This document shows, piece after piece, positions 25,592 to 34,541 of a stretch of 64,000 nucleotides of DNA. Source of the stretch: Bradyrhizobium sp. dw_411. GTDB taxonomy: Bacteria > Pseudomonadota > Alphaproteobacteria > Rhizobiales > Xanthobacteraceae. The notes under the pieces are model-generated. The model did no database searches, was not told the origin of the DNA, and saw nothing but the letters and a program-made list of their open reading frames with translations. The DNA is taken from assembly GCF_018449695.1 (NCBI RefSeq), contig NZ_JAAVUY010000010.1:124001-188000 (forward strand), written 5' to 3'. The translations under genes and the position numbers were made by a program. How positions within the stretch are numbered: position 1 is the first letter of the stretch; each line of letters opens with the position of its first letter.

Positions 25592-27223
25592 ATGGCGTAC
25601 GCAGACTCTGTTTCCGACGCTTCGGCGCGGCACAAGATCATCGATAGCAGCACATCCAAGGCCTATCTTATCGGTGGAGGGATCGCCTCGATGGCCGCGG
25701 CGGTCTTCCTGATCCGCGACGGCGATTTTCTGGGCCGCAACATCACGATTTTGGAAGAGCTTAATGAAATCGGCGGAAGCCTTGATGGCTCCGGTTCTGC
25801 CGAAAAGGGCTACGTTTTGCGTGGCGGCCGGATGCTCGAAAGCAAGTATCTCTGCACCTATGAGCTGTTTTCCTCGATCCCAACTCTCGACGAGAGCAAG
25901 ACAGTCACGGAAGAAATCTTCGCCTGGAATGAGACGATGAAAACGTCATCGAAATCCCGTCTCTTCCGCGATGGCATCCGGCAGACCGCGCCGGCATTCG
26001 GCCTCAGCGAAAAGCACATTTTGACGATTGAACGCCTGGCGTTCGAGCCCGAGGCCGTTCTCGGCGATAGCCGCATCTCCGATCAATTTGATCCGGCATT
26101 CTTCGAGACCAACTTCTGGTTCATGTGGTGCACGACCTTTGCTTTCCAGCCCTGGCACAGCGCCGTGGAGTTCAAGCGCTATCTGGTGAGATTTTCCCAC
26201 ATGGTTGCCGGTTTCGACCGGCTGCAGGGAATCATGCGTACCGTCTATAATCAGTACGACTCAATGGTCAGGCCTCTAAAAAAATGGCTCGACGATCGTG
26301 GCGTCGTGTTTCAAACAAATACCTGCGTTACTGATATCGGGATCAGCGAACGCGATGGCACGACGACGGCCACACGCATCATCCATGAGCGAAGCGGCCG
26401 TTCTGAAGAGATTGCGGTCGAAGCGAGCGACTTTGTGCTGGTTACTCTTGGGTCAATGACCGAGGCGTCTACCCAGGGCGGGATGGACGCGATACCGGAG
26501 CTGCGCGGCAAGGCGGACGGTGGGGCCTGGAAGCTCTGGCAGAAGATAGCCAAAGGACGGTCCGAATTCGGTCGTCCATCCGCTTTTGATGGTCACGTTG
26601 ATCGCTCCAAATGGGTATCGTTCACCACGACTCTCCATGATCCGACGTTCCTTCGAATCATCCGCGACTTGAGCGGCAACGTGCCGGGGGAGGGCGGTCT
26701 GATAACTTTCCCCGATTCCAACTGGCTCGCCTCGATCGTTATCCCGCATCAGCCGCATTTCATTGATCAACCGGAAGATGTCAGCGTGTTTTGGGGCTAC
26801 GGTCTGTTTGTGGACAAGCCCGGCAATTTTGTTGGGAAGCCGATGTCGGCCTGTACTGGCCGCGAGATCATGACGGAGTTGCTGGGGCACCTCAAGATCA
26901 CGACGGAGGCCAGCAAGGTTCTGGATACTTCGATTTGCATTCCCTGCATGATGCCCTTCATCACCAGCCAATTCCTGCCGCGCCAGCAGGGCGACCGGCC
27001 GCAGGTTGTCCCGAAGGGTTCGAGGAATCTGGCCTTTACCGGCCAGTTTTGCGAATTACCCCACGACGTCGTGTTCACCGTTGAATATTCGGTGCGCTCG
27101 GCTCAGACGGCTGTCTATGAACTTCTCGGCCTGAAGCGGGAGATCCCGGCCGTTTATCAGGGAAAATTCGATCCGCGCGTTCTCTTTAAAGCGTTTATGG
27201 CCCTGCACGATTTCCATATGTAA
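25592..27223 (+). CDS. ohyA: Oleate hydratase (fatty-acid double-bond hydratase)
   Basis: FAD-dependent enzyme adding water across cis double bonds of unsaturated fatty acids to give hydroxy fatty acids. 543 residues of the myosin-cross-reactive-antigen family: N-terminal dinucleotide fold (LIGGGIASMAAAVFLIRDG), LEELNEIGGSLDG, GGRMLESKYLCTYEL, and NFWFMWCTTFAFQPWHSA. ATG 25592 has a GGGA site and is preferred over an upstream TTG. It lies 45 bp after the stress membrane gene, so it is likely part of the kinase operon. Probable role: membrane-lipid detoxification or remodelling under stress. Confidence 0.93.
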   Translation: MAYADSVSDASARHKIIDSSTSKAYLIGGGIASMAAAVFLIRDGDFLGRNITILEELNEIGGSLDGSGSAEKGYVLRGGRMLESKYLCTYELFSSIPTLDESKTVTEEIFAWNETMKTSSKSRLFRDGIRQTAPAFGLSEKHILTIERLAFEPEAVLGDSRISDQFDPAFFETNFWFMWCTTFAFQPWHSAVEFKRYLVRFSHMVAGFDRLQGIMRTVYNQYDSMVRPLKKWLDDRGVVFQTNTCVTDIGISERDGTTTATRIIHERSGRSEEIAVEASDFVLVTLGSMTEASTQGGMDAIPELRGKADGGAWKLWQKIAKGRSEFGRPSAFDGHVDRSKWVSFTTTLHDPTFLRIIRDLSGNVPGEGGLITFPDSNWLASIVIPHQPHFIDQPEDVSVFWGYGLFVDKPGNFVGKPMSACTGREIMTELLGHLKITTEASKVLDTSICIPCMMPFITSQFLPRQQGDRPQVVPKGSRNLAFTGQFCELPHDVVFTVEYSVRSAQTAVYELLGLKREIPAVYQGKFDPRVLFKAFMALHDFHM

Positions 27224-27347
27224 GCGCAGAAATTTGAATGATCCATTCACCCTGGGCCGCATCCTGGGTCGGAACTGATGTGTGCCATCCGAGCGCACCG
27301 ATCTTCGTCCATTTGATGGTCGCATTACCGCCTTGAGCGGACAGGCG

Positions 27348-27369
27348 TTAGGTAGTTTCCGAACCTACC
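27348..27369 (+). promoter_or_regulatory. Motif A site 5, upstream of slipin gene
   Basis: Contains AGGTAGTTTCCGAACCTACC, the most symmetrical plus-strand copy (GGTAG and CTACC arms). It lies 60 bp before ATG 27430. Confidence 0.72.
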
Positions 27370-27429
27370 GTTGAGAGATTGGTTCTGGCTATTCTTCACG
27401 CTCTCCCTTGTTTTGAAAGGAGCAGCGCG

Positions 27430-28269
27430 ATGCTGTTCTCGGAATCCTATCTTCTATATCTCACCCCGGTTCTCCTTATCGTCGCCTTTATCCTGATCGG
27501 GGCGAGCGTGAAGATTTTGCGCGAATATGAGCGCGCGGTCGTCTTTACGCTCGGCCGTTTTCAGAAGGTCAAGGGGCCGGGCCTCGTGCTGTTGCTTCCG
27601 TTTGTCCAGGAAATGGTCAGAGTGGATCTGCGCATCCAGGTGATCGAAATACCCACCCAGGACGTGATCTCTCATGACAACGTCTCGATGAAGGTCGATG
27701 CGGTACTCTATTTCAACGTGGTCAATCCCGAGCGGGCGGTCATTCAGGTTCAGGACTACCTTCCCGCCACCAACATGCTCGCTCAGACGACGCTGCGTGC
27801 CGTGCTGGGGCAGCATGAACTCGATGAGATGCTGTCCGAACGGAAAAAACTCAGCACCGACGTGCAAAGCATCATCGATAGCCAAACCGAGACCTGGGGG
27901 ATCAAGGTAAGCAACGTCGAGATCAGGACCGTCGAGCTCACCGAAAACATGGTACGTGCTATCGCCAAGCAGGCCGAAGCGGAGCGCGACCGCCGTGCCA
28001 AAATCATCCATGCGGAGGCCGAGTTCCAGGCTTCGCAGACCCTCGTCAACGCTGCCAAGATACTCTCGAGCGTTCCGGCCGCCATGCAGTTGCGCTACCT
28101 GCAAACACTGGCAGAGATCGGCGCCGAGCAGAATTCCACCGTGGTCTTTCCGATGCCGATCGACATCATCAAGCCGTTCCTCGAACTGATCGATCAACCC
28201 GGCAGGGCGGCCGGGGCCAACGGCGCAGGTCGCATTCCCCTCGTGAAGGACGTTCCGCTGGGTGCGTAA
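27430..28269 (+). CDS. Slipin/stomatin-like SPFH membrane protein
   Basis: 279 residues: one N-terminal membrane helix (about 8-30), then an SPFH domain (REYERAVVFTLGRFQKVKGPG, VSMKVDAVLYFNVVNPERAV) and a coiled coil with KQAEAERDRRAKIIHAEAE. SPFH proteins scaffold membrane microdomains and often bind proteases. The usual nfeD partner gene is absent here; an alcohol dehydrogenase follows after 93 bp. AAAGGAGCAGCGCG precedes the ATG. Confidence 0.92.
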   Translation: MLFSESYLLYLTPVLLIVAFILIGASVKILREYERAVVFTLGRFQKVKGPGLVLLLPFVQEMVRVDLRIQVIEIPTQDVISHDNVSMKVDAVLYFNVVNPERAVIQVQDYLPATNMLAQTTLRAVLGQHELDEMLSERKKLSTDVQSIIDSQTETWGIKVSNVEIRTVELTENMVRAIAKQAEAERDRRAKIIHAEAEFQASQTLVNAAKILSSVPAAMQLRYLQTLAEIGAEQNSTVVFPMPIDIIKPFLELIDQPGRAAGANGAGRIPLVKDVPLGA

Positions 28270-28362
28270 GATTGTGATCGGGCCAACTCCGACCCAATCC
28301 GAGCCATCGGCGGTTGTAATTTGGCAAGAATTATTCGCTCCATAACAAACAGGAAAACCGTC

Positions 28363-29400
28363 ATGAAGGCTTTCGTTTATCTGGGTCCGGCGAAGAAGGC
28401 CGTGGAAGAGCGCCCGAAGCCGGAGATCACGGCACCCACCGACGCCATCGTTAAGGTAACCAAGACGACGATCTGCGGCACCGACCTGCATATTCTCAAG
28501 GGCGACGTCCCGAGTTGTCAGCCGGGCCGAATTCTTGGCCATGAGGGCGTCGGCGTCATCGAGACAGCCGGGCCTGGCGTCACGGCGTTCAAGCCAGGAG
28601 ATCGGGTTCTGATCTCCTGTATCAGTTCTTGCGGCAAATGCTCTTATTGCAGAAAGCTGATGTACTCGCACTGCACCACCGGCGGATGGATTCTTGGCAA
28701 CACCATTGACGGGACGCAGGCCGAGTTCGTCCGCATCCCTTATGCGGACACAAGCCTCTATCACATTCCTGATGGCGCCGACGAAGAAGCGCTGGTGATG
28801 TTGAGCGATATTCTGCCGACCGGGTTCGAATGTGGCGTTCTCAACGGCAAGGTCCAACCGGGCACTACCGTAGCAATCGTCGGTGCCGGACCGATCGGAC
28901 TAGCCGCGCTGCTTACCGCCCAATTCTACTCGCCGGCCGATATTGTGATGATTGATCTCGACGACAACCGGCTTGAGATCGCAAAACGGTTCGGGGCGAC
29001 GGCGGTCGTCAACAGCACCGACGGCAAGGCCCTGGAGAAGATTCTGAAAATGACAGGCAATCGCGGTGTCGATACCGCCATCGAAGCGGTGGGCATTCCG
29101 GCGACCTTCGAATTATGTGAAGGGATCATCGCGCCGGGCGGCATCATCGCCAATATTGGGGTGCACGGTAAGAAGGTCGATCTCCATCTCGAACATTTGT
29201 GGGATCGGAATATCACCATCACCACGCGGTTGGTCGATACGGTCAGCACGCCCATGCTGCTCAATAGCGTTCGATCGCACAAGATTGATCCGAAGCTGCT
29301 GATAACCCATCGCTTTAAATTTTCACACATCCTTGACGCTTATGACGCGTTCGCCAATGCCGCAAAAACTCACGCGCTCAAGGTGATCATCGAGGCCTAA
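28363..29400 (+). CDS. Zinc-dependent alcohol dehydrogenase (MDR family)
   Basis: 345 residues. The catalytic zinc site is CGTDLHILKGD plus GHEGVG, structural-zinc cysteines appear in CISSCGKCSYCRKLMYSHC, and the Rossmann motif is VGAGPIGLAALL. It may oxidise or reduce a short-chain alcohol/aldehyde with NAD(H). The start at 28363 follows AGGAAAA; an upstream in-frame TTG is rejected. Probably co-transcribed with the slipin gene, giving a fermentative alcohol/aldehyde step to the island. Confidence 0.92.
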   Translation: MKAFVYLGPAKKAVEERPKPEITAPTDAIVKVTKTTICGTDLHILKGDVPSCQPGRILGHEGVGVIETAGPGVTAFKPGDRVLISCISSCGKCSYCRKLMYSHCTTGGWILGNTIDGTQAEFVRIPYADTSLYHIPDGADEEALVMLSDILPTGFECGVLNGKVQPGTTVAIVGAGPIGLAALLTAQFYSPADIVMIDLDDNRLEIAKRFGATAVVNSTDGKALEKILKMTGNRGVDTAIEAVGIPATFELCEGIIAPGGIIANIGVHGKKVDLHLEHLWDRNITITTRLVDTVSTPMLLNSVRSHKIDPKLLITHRFKFSHILDAYDAFANAAKTHALKVIIEA

Positions 29401-29429
29401 CGACGGCACACCCCGGCGTTCTGCTGCGA

Positions 29430-31805
29430 TTAAGCGATCGCGAAGCGGCGGAACAGAACCACCTTCACCGAGTCCAGCAGAAGGGAGAATATAATCGCGG
29501 CTGCGAACAGGCCCGCCACAACTGTTATCGCAAGCGGTTTCATCAGGAACCCGTTGACGGCTAAAAAGCTGATCAGCGTCAAATCTACCGCTGAGGAAAC
29601 AATGAGCCATTTGCCAGGCATGGAGCGCCAGAGGTGTTGCCGCTCGCGCGCAACATAGAAGACGGCCTGTCCACTGAATACCAGCGTCACCACGGTGAGT
29701 GTCTGCAGCGTGCCGATGTCGAGGTTCAGCAGGAATCGCCCGGTCGAAAAACACGCAACGCAGAACATCAGATCGACCATCCCCATAATGACGCCAGCCG
29801 CGGTCAAGCGGCCGATTTTCCAGACACTCGGCGTCGGAGACGGCCGAACGTTATCGGTGGATGACGACATGGCCAGAAAGTCGCCGGTCACCATCATCAG
29901 GACCATGAGCATGGGTGTCAGGATAGCCTGGCCGGTGATAATCAAGCCAGTAGCCAGGAACAGCACCTGGACAACCTTGTGTACGATCGACCTCAACGTG
30001 TAAGTGAGGATTCGCTGGAAGGTCGTGCGTCCTTCCTTCACCGACGCGACGATACCCCCAAGGCCGGGCTCGGTTAGCACAATACCGGCGGCCGATTTTG
30101 CCACGTCGGTCGCCGTAGATACTGCGATGCCCATCTGCGCTCGCCGCAGCGCCGGCGCGTCGTTGGCACCATCTCCGCACATGCCAACGATATGGCCGCT
30201 TTTCTGCAGCGCTTTGACGAGTTGATATTTATCCTCGGGCAAAACACTTGCGAAAATAGAAAATTTATCCGCCTGAAGATCTCCAGGAAGAGGCGTTGTT
30301 TCCCATACTGAGCCGGAGATGCCGATGTCACCCGCCACCACCTGTGCGGTCACTGCAGCATCTCCCGTCACCATAATCGTGCGTACGCCGAGGCCGGTCA
30401 GTTCGGAGATGAGCGCCGCGGAGTCCTCGCGGGGTGGATCACTGAGCGCGATCAATCCGACCATTTGCAGCTTCGCCGCGGGCCCTGCTGCGACGGCCAG
30501 GACCCTGTAACCTTTGGCTTGCAGCTCATCCACGATGGCCGAACAGGCAGGCGACGGCTGTGACAGGCTCTGGACGACGGCGAACGCTCCCTTGACGACG
30601 CGCGCGACGGAGCCGTCCGCCTCGCGAACTGTGGCTTCGGCGCGCTTAACGGCGGGGTCGAAGGGGAGAAAAGTAATGAGCTCAGGTTTGTCTGCGGCCG
30701 GTTGGCGAGCGGCGGCGGCGCGAATGGCAGCATCGACGGGATCCTGACCACCGTCGGAACTCGCCAGCGCTGCAAATGACAGGACATGCCCATTGTCAAA
30801 TCCCGGCATTGAATGGACAGACATCACCGCAAGCTCGTTGCGTGTCAGCGTCCCGGTCTTGTCGGAACAGAGAATATCGATACCGCCGGCCTCATCGACG
30901 GCGGACAGGCTGGTTGGCAGGACACCCTGGCGTGCCAGTGCGCGTGCGCCGACCGCTGCTGCCAGCGTGAACATCGACGGTAGCGCGACGGGTATCGAAG
31001 ACAGGACTGCGACGAGGATAAGCGGGATAATGTCGCCATGTGGCATGGGGAGCCACAGCGCGTAGATGGTCAGCAGGACGGTCACGGCGCCGTTGAACAG
31101 CGCGAGATTGCGCACGACACGCAAGATAGCCTTCTGTTCGGAGCTTTCTACCTTGGCGCTTCGGACGAGTTCCGCGGTCCGTCCGAACTTGGTGCGTATT
31201 CCCGTCGCGATCACTTCCCCGACGGCTTCTCCCCGCCTTATCAGCGCGCCGGCATAAGTCTCGGTGCCGGCGGCCGCCTCGACGGGCAGGGACTCGCCTG
31301 TCAGCATGGACTGATCGACGAGAATCGATCCATCAAGCAAGCGCACATCCGCGGCGACAACGGAGCCGAGTGACAACTTCACGAAGTCGCCGGCAACGAG
31401 TGTGGTCGCAGGAATTGTGATCCATACCCCGTCGCGTTGTACCACGGCCACTAGCGCCAGCCGTGACTTGAGAGCATCGAGCGTGGCTTGGGCCCTGCCT
31501 TCCTGGAAGAAGCCAATGGCCGCATTTGCGATCAGGAGAATGGCGACGACACCGGCTTCCACATAGTCGCCGAGAAAAAGCTGGAGAAGAATGGCCGCCT
31601 CGAGCATCCAGGGAACGGGCGCCCACAGTTTCCCGAGGGCGCGCTGCACGGGGTGCTGCGTCACATCGGCGATAGCGTTTGACCCAAGGGTCAGACGGTG
31701 ACGGGCATCATCACTGGAGAGGCCATGCCGCGCGGTAACATTCGTCGTGCCGTTCGGCTTGGGGAGACTAATGCCTTCCATCGACGGCCGGGTAATCGCG
31801 GCCAT
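29430..31805 (-). CDS. Plasma-membrane proton-efflux P-type ATPase
   Basis: 791 residues of the P3A (H+-ATPase) class. The phosphorylation site is Asp315 in CSDKTGTLT; MLTGESLPVE is the actuator motif, and the hinge GDGANDAPALRRAQMG is present. About ten membrane helices occur, with a charged residue in the M6 region (MVTGDFLAMSSSTDN). It is predicted to pump protons outward at the cost of ATP. Convergent with the alcohol dehydrogenase gene and 84 bp downstream of a small exported-protein gene that has a motif A promoter. Confidence 0.9.
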   Translation of the reverse strand: MAAITRPSMEGISLPKPNGTTNVTARHGLSSDDARHRLTLGSNAIADVTQHPVQRALGKLWAPVPWMLEAAILLQLFLGDYVEAGVVAILLIANAAIGFFQEGRAQATLDALKSRLALVAVVQRDGVWITIPATTLVAGDFVKLSLGSVVAADVRLLDGSILVDQSMLTGESLPVEAAAGTETYAGALIRRGEAVGEVIATGIRTKFGRTAELVRSAKVESSEQKAILRVVRNLALFNGAVTVLLTIYALWLPMPHGDIIPLILVAVLSSIPVALPSMFTLAAAVGARALARQGVLPTSLSAVDEAGGIDILCSDKTGTLTRNELAVMSVHSMPGFDNGHVLSFAALASSDGGQDPVDAAIRAAAARQPAADKPELITFLPFDPAVKRAEATVREADGSVARVVKGAFAVVQSLSQPSPACSAIVDELQAKGYRVLAVAAGPAAKLQMVGLIALSDPPREDSAALISELTGLGVRTIMVTGDAAVTAQVVAGDIGISGSVWETTPLPGDLQADKFSIFASVLPEDKYQLVKALQKSGHIVGMCGDGANDAPALRRAQMGIAVSTATDVAKSAAGIVLTEPGLGGIVASVKEGRTTFQRILTYTLRSIVHKVVQVLFLATGLIITGQAILTPMLMVLMMVTGDFLAMSSSTDNVRPSPTPSVWKIGRLTAAGVIMGMVDLMFCVACFSTGRFLLNLDIGTLQTLTVVTLVFSGQAVFYVARERQHLWRSMPGKWLIVSSAVDLTLISFLAVNGFLMKPLAITVVAGLFAAAIIFSLLLDSVKVVLFRRFAIA

Positions 31806-31889
31806 AGTCTAACTCCAATTCGATGTTGCTGCCGGCTGGCGGGCATGTCCCACAAGTCGACAGGCTGGTTTTAGGCCCACTTATTTGTC

Positions 31890-32297
31890 CTAAGTCCTGA
31901 TCTTTTCCCAAATTGCGGCAAGTTTTTGGGAAGCCGTGTTGAAGGATATCTTGGCACTCTCCCAGTCTTCTGCGCCGACGGTCTCCAATTTGTGGAACGC
32001 ATCCTCGGTTTCCGTCCACGCCGTGTTGAAATCATTGTGGGCCGTGATGCTCGCCTCGGAATTTTTAGCCTTCGCCTTCTCACGGATGTCATGCAATTTC
32101 TGCTGCCAGGCTTGCACGTCGTCGCGCGCTTTCTGGATGTAAGTGTCTCTTTCGGTTTTCCAGTCAGCGGCTGCAGCCGTTCCGGAGGAAGCTGTGGGTT
32201 GGGGTGGTTGAGCCGATTGACCCGCGGCGGGCAGCGTACCAATCAGGCCGATCAATAAAAGGGAGCCGACGATGGTCGAGGCGGAACGGATTCGCAT
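31890..32297 (-). CDS. Exported small helical protein, unknown
   Basis: 135 residues with a clear signal peptide (MRIRSASTIVGSLLLIGLIG, cleavage probably after LPAAGQSA), a short Pro/Ser/Thr-rich linker and a charged, probably coiled-coil body with many Asp/Glu/Lys and repeated Trp. No family recognised. An AGGAG site supports ATG 32297 over an upstream frame. It is likely co-transcribed with the H+-ATPase. Confidence 0.75.
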   Translation of the reverse strand: MRIRSASTIVGSLLLIGLIGTLPAAGQSAQPPQPTASSGTAAAADWKTERDTYIQKARDDVQAWQQKLHDIREKAKAKNSEASITAHNDFNTAWTETEDAFHKLETVGAEDWESAKISFNTASQKLAAIWEKIRT

Positions 32298-32447
32298 GGT
32301 AACTCCTGCTGTCTGGCATTCAATGGAAATAGGTGATTGGCCACTCGACACCTGTCGCGAAAGCACCGAAGCCGAGAGTCGCTCAAATGGCGCTTATTGA
32401 GCGTGTGTGACGCGGTAACATGACAATACCCGACGGCAATCGCGCTA

Positions 32448-32470
32448 AGGTAGACTCGGAAACTACCTAG
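32448..32470 (-). promoter_or_regulatory. Motif A site 6, most symmetrical copy
   Basis: Minus strand contains AGGTAGTTTCCGAGTCTACC, followed by T; arms AGGTAG and CTACCT are perfect inverted repeats with a 9-bp spacer. It lies 150 bp before ATG 32297, in the orientation of the exported protein/H+-ATPase pair. Confidence 0.72.
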
Positions 32471-32542
32471 CTCCATTGGCAAACTGGTACATCTGCTGGA
32501 GCGTACTTTCCGCTTTGGAGATTTGGAGATTTTAGCCGCGCA

Positions 32543-32860
32543 TCAAGCCGCGAGGTCGTCAAGCTGGCGCCGGGCAGACGCAAAGGCGGTCTTAATGGCG
32601 ACTTCAGCATATTCATGCGGTGGGTCGTCCGTGGCCGAATGATTTACAACGATGTTTTCATGCGGCGGTATGGTCAGCCAGATGTTGACCTGAAACCCCA
32701 CGCCATGGCGATGCTTGTGGCTTGGAGCGATAACGGTTATGCGGCATCCCGTGATGCGTTGATTATGTGTCTCCAGCCGCTCGATCTCCCTTAAAATTAC
32801 CTCACGCGCAGCCGGCGATGGCTCGGAGCCTTCGAACGTGATCTCTGGTGTTATCTGCAT
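32543..32860 (-). CDS. HPF/RaiA-like ribosome-associated factor
   Basis: 105 residues resembling the sigma-54-modulation/ribosome hibernation fold: MQITPEITFEGSEPS, REVILREIERLETHNQRITGCRI, then VNIWLTIPPHENIVVN and a C-terminal helix with AFASARRQLDD. It lacks the long dimerisation domain, so it is of the short type. An AAGGA site supports ATG 32860. Motif B lies 121 bp upstream. Likely silences or protects ribosomes under stress. Confidence 0.82.
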   Translation of the reverse strand: MQITPEITFEGSEPSPAAREVILREIERLETHNQRITGCRITVIAPSHKHRHGVGFQVNIWLTIPPHENIVVNHSATDDPPHEYAEVAIKTAFASARRQLDDLAA

Positions 32861-32980
32861 TTCGGTCCTTCCGGCGAGAGCGTTGGTCCCCATGCCAATC
32901 CGCATCTAACCGAATGGTTGCACCCGCTTCCAGCGTCGGTAGCGGGTGGCCCGCTCCGTCTCTGAATTTCTTTCGGAAGT

Positions 32981-32996
32981 TGAGCAATATTGAACA
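32981..32996. promoter_or_regulatory. Motif B site 2, between HPF-like and zinc-ribbon genes
   Basis: Reads TGAGCAATATTGAACA, about 108 bp before the divergent gene at 33105 and 121 bp before the HPF-like start at 32860. One operator could serve both. Confidence 0.6.
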
Positions 32997-33104
32997 GTGG
33001 CCGGATCCCGCAGGCGGCAGGATGGGAGGATCGCCGACCGGCCCTCGGCAGTTGCTGGTGACAGAGAGTTCGATAACGCTCCCACCTGATGCAGGGAATA
33101 CGCT

Positions 33105-33338
33105 ATGACCGAACGTCAAATGCCCACGCTATCGCCTCGCGCAGCGGCAAGGCCTCGTTGTCCCAAATGTCAGTCGCGCATGGAAATTCAGCGCATTACT
33201 GCTGCGCGTTCTGGTTTTGAGCATTGGACGCTGAAATGCTGCAAATGCGGCCTTATTCACGAAGCGCAGGTCAGCGCCGATCCAATGAAGGCGGAAGCCG
33301 AGGGTTGGGCCTGCGGTCATCTAGTGCCGCCAACGTAA
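33105..33338 (+). CDS. Small zinc-ribbon-like protein
   Basis: 77 residues with two CxxC knuckles (CPKCQSRM and CCKCGLIH), spaced like a zinc ribbon. The pattern PRCPKCQSRMEIQRIT...GFEHWTLKCCKCG parallels the 62-residue protein at 35790, so the two appear to be paralogues. Function unknown; possibly a small metal- or nucleic-acid-binding regulator. Motif B lies upstream. Confidence 0.7.
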   Translation: MTERQMPTLSPRAAARPRCPKCQSRMEIQRITAARSGFEHWTLKCCKCGLIHEAQVSADPMKAEAEGWACGHLVPPT

Positions 33339-33349
33339 GATCGAACATC

Positions 33350-33538
33350 GTGAAGCAAGAAGCCTCGCCTGACAGCCGTAATGAGAACGCACGCGCGCTG
33401 GATGCTCTCGAGGAAGCGCGCGAAATGCCGCCAGGTCCGCAGCGGATCGATGCGCTCAAAAAAGCTGGTGCGCTTCGTCATGCCGCCGATCATCACGGAT
33501 TGACTTTTGCCAAGCGAGGCAGACCTCGAAATAAGTGA
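33350..33538 (+). CDS. Conserved small basic protein, unknown
   Basis: 62 residues from a GTG start. The sequence ARALDALEEAREMPPGPQR and the basic end AKRGRPRNK match, from memory, a small protein repeatedly seen in Bradyrhizobium-type genomes. It is 11 bp after the zinc-ribbon gene, so probably co-transcribed. Function unknown. An upstream in-frame ATG (33224) would overlap the previous gene and add non-conserved residues. Confidence 0.6.
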   Translation: MKQEASPDSRNENARALDALEEAREMPPGPQRIDALKKAGALRHAADHHGLTFAKRGRPRNK

Positions 33539-33624
33539 GCAGGGAGATTGTGTCATGCGTTCGCTTGACGCGGCAAAAACCCGGTCAAAATGGATGGATC
33601 GCGAACGACACGAGGCTGAGAGCT

Positions 33625-33837
33625 ATGCGGAAATTTTTCTTTGATATGAAAGACGGCGTCCCGCTGCGCGACCGAATCGGGTTGGAATTCGAGAACAATG
33701 CCGACGCGATCGCACATTGCGGGGTCCTCGCAGAGCACTTTTACCGAGATAGCCTGACTAATGATCAGGACCTTGAGATATCCGTCGTCAACGCGCTCGG
33801 CCGTGAGATTCATCGCGAGTTCGTTCATCGGCGATAG
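33625..33837 (+). CDS. DUF6894-type small protein
   Basis: 70 residues beginning MRKFFFDMKDGVPLRDRIGLEF, the typical opening of the short DUF6894 family of Rhizobiales, with ENNADAIAHCGVLAEH following. ATG 33625 is chosen because the family starts at this methionine. It is 86 bp after the preceding small gene. Function unknown. Confidence 0.7.
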   Translation: MRKFFFDMKDGVPLRDRIGLEFENNADAIAHCGVLAEHFYRDSLTNDQDLEISVVNALGREIHREFVHRR

Positions 33838-33866
33838 CGGCTTGTCAGGATTTCGTTTGTACGATT

Positions 33867-33897
33867 TAGATCAATCTTGGGCTTCGGGCCTGATCTA
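33867..33897. terminator. Inverted repeat between convergent genes
   Basis: TAGATCA and TGATCTA arms (7 bp, perfect) enclose a 17-nt GC-rich loop between convergent genes. There is no clear U-tract on either strand, so terminator function is tentative. Confidence 0.3.
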
Positions 33898-33944
33898 CAT
33901 CTGAGACCGGCTAGTCACCCCTGGGATCAACGAGCCTCCCAAAT

Positions 33945-34397
33945 TCAGCTTACCTCGTGCGCGAAGCTGGTGGACGACTCGATCGCTTCTTCCCAGAGAT
34001 CATCGGTGGCAACACCCTTGGCTTCCAGTCTCTGCACAAGCGCGGTTACGGCGGCCGCGGAGACATCTGCAAATCTGTCGGTTCCAGAAGCTCGGTCGCG
34101 CATCGTATTTAGAAATGGCCGCAGCGACTCGATCGCTTCGGCGGAAGGAAGGCTTCGCGCCCCATGAAGGATATGGAGAACATCGCGGGCCAGTTGCGGC
34201 AATGATACTTCGTGTTTAGGGGTTGCGTGGGCGCGCAGGCCTTCTGCGATGGCTTGATGAGCCTGTTCGATCGCCGCCATTCGATTTGCCGCTTCTCCAC
34301 TGGTTTTTATCTTGTCCCGATCCTTGATCGATAATTGCCATTTCCACGAACCGTGGGAAGACTCGACCGCAGTAAACTCAACGCCACGATAATCCAT
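33945..34397 (-). CDS. Hypothetical protein
   Basis: 150 residues. The N-terminal half has beta character (MDYRGVEFTAVESSHGSWKWQLSI) and the rest is helical (AAIEQAHQAIAEGLRAH, AVTALVQRLEAKG). No family recognised. A GAGGAG ribosome site supports ATG 34397; an upstream in-frame start would cross the terminator hairpin. Separate from the upstream kinase gene because of that terminator. Confidence 0.65.
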   Translation of the reverse strand: MDYRGVEFTAVESSHGSWKWQLSIKDRDKIKTSGEAANRMAAIEQAHQAIAEGLRAHATPKHEVSLPQLARDVLHILHGARSLPSAEAIESLRPFLNTMRDRASGTDRFADVSAAAVTALVQRLEAKGVATDDLWEEAIESSTSFAHEVS

Positions 34398-34428
34398 AGC
34401 CTTTGTCTCCTCTGGCCGAAAGGATACC

Positions 34429-34465
34429 AAAAAAACGGCCTCAGCGCGGGGGCACACTGAGGCCG
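34429..34465 (-). terminator. Rho-independent terminator after HisKA_2 kinase gene
   Basis: On the minus strand a perfect 9-bp stem CGGCCTCAG/CTGAGGCCG with a 12-nt loop is followed directly by TTTTTTT. It lies 77 bp beyond the kinase stop codon. Confidence 0.85.
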
Positions 34466-34541
34466 GCTTTGCGGACATCCATAGGACAAGGAGGGCGTCC
34501 TTATGAAGGCAAGTTGCGCAACCGCTATTCGTTCCGTTCAA

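Noticed and set aside
27454..28857. 467-codon open frame antisense to the slipin and alcohol dehydrogenase genes
   Set aside because: High-GC codon bias keeps antisense frames open; the translation has no recognisable domain and two well-supported genes lie opposite.
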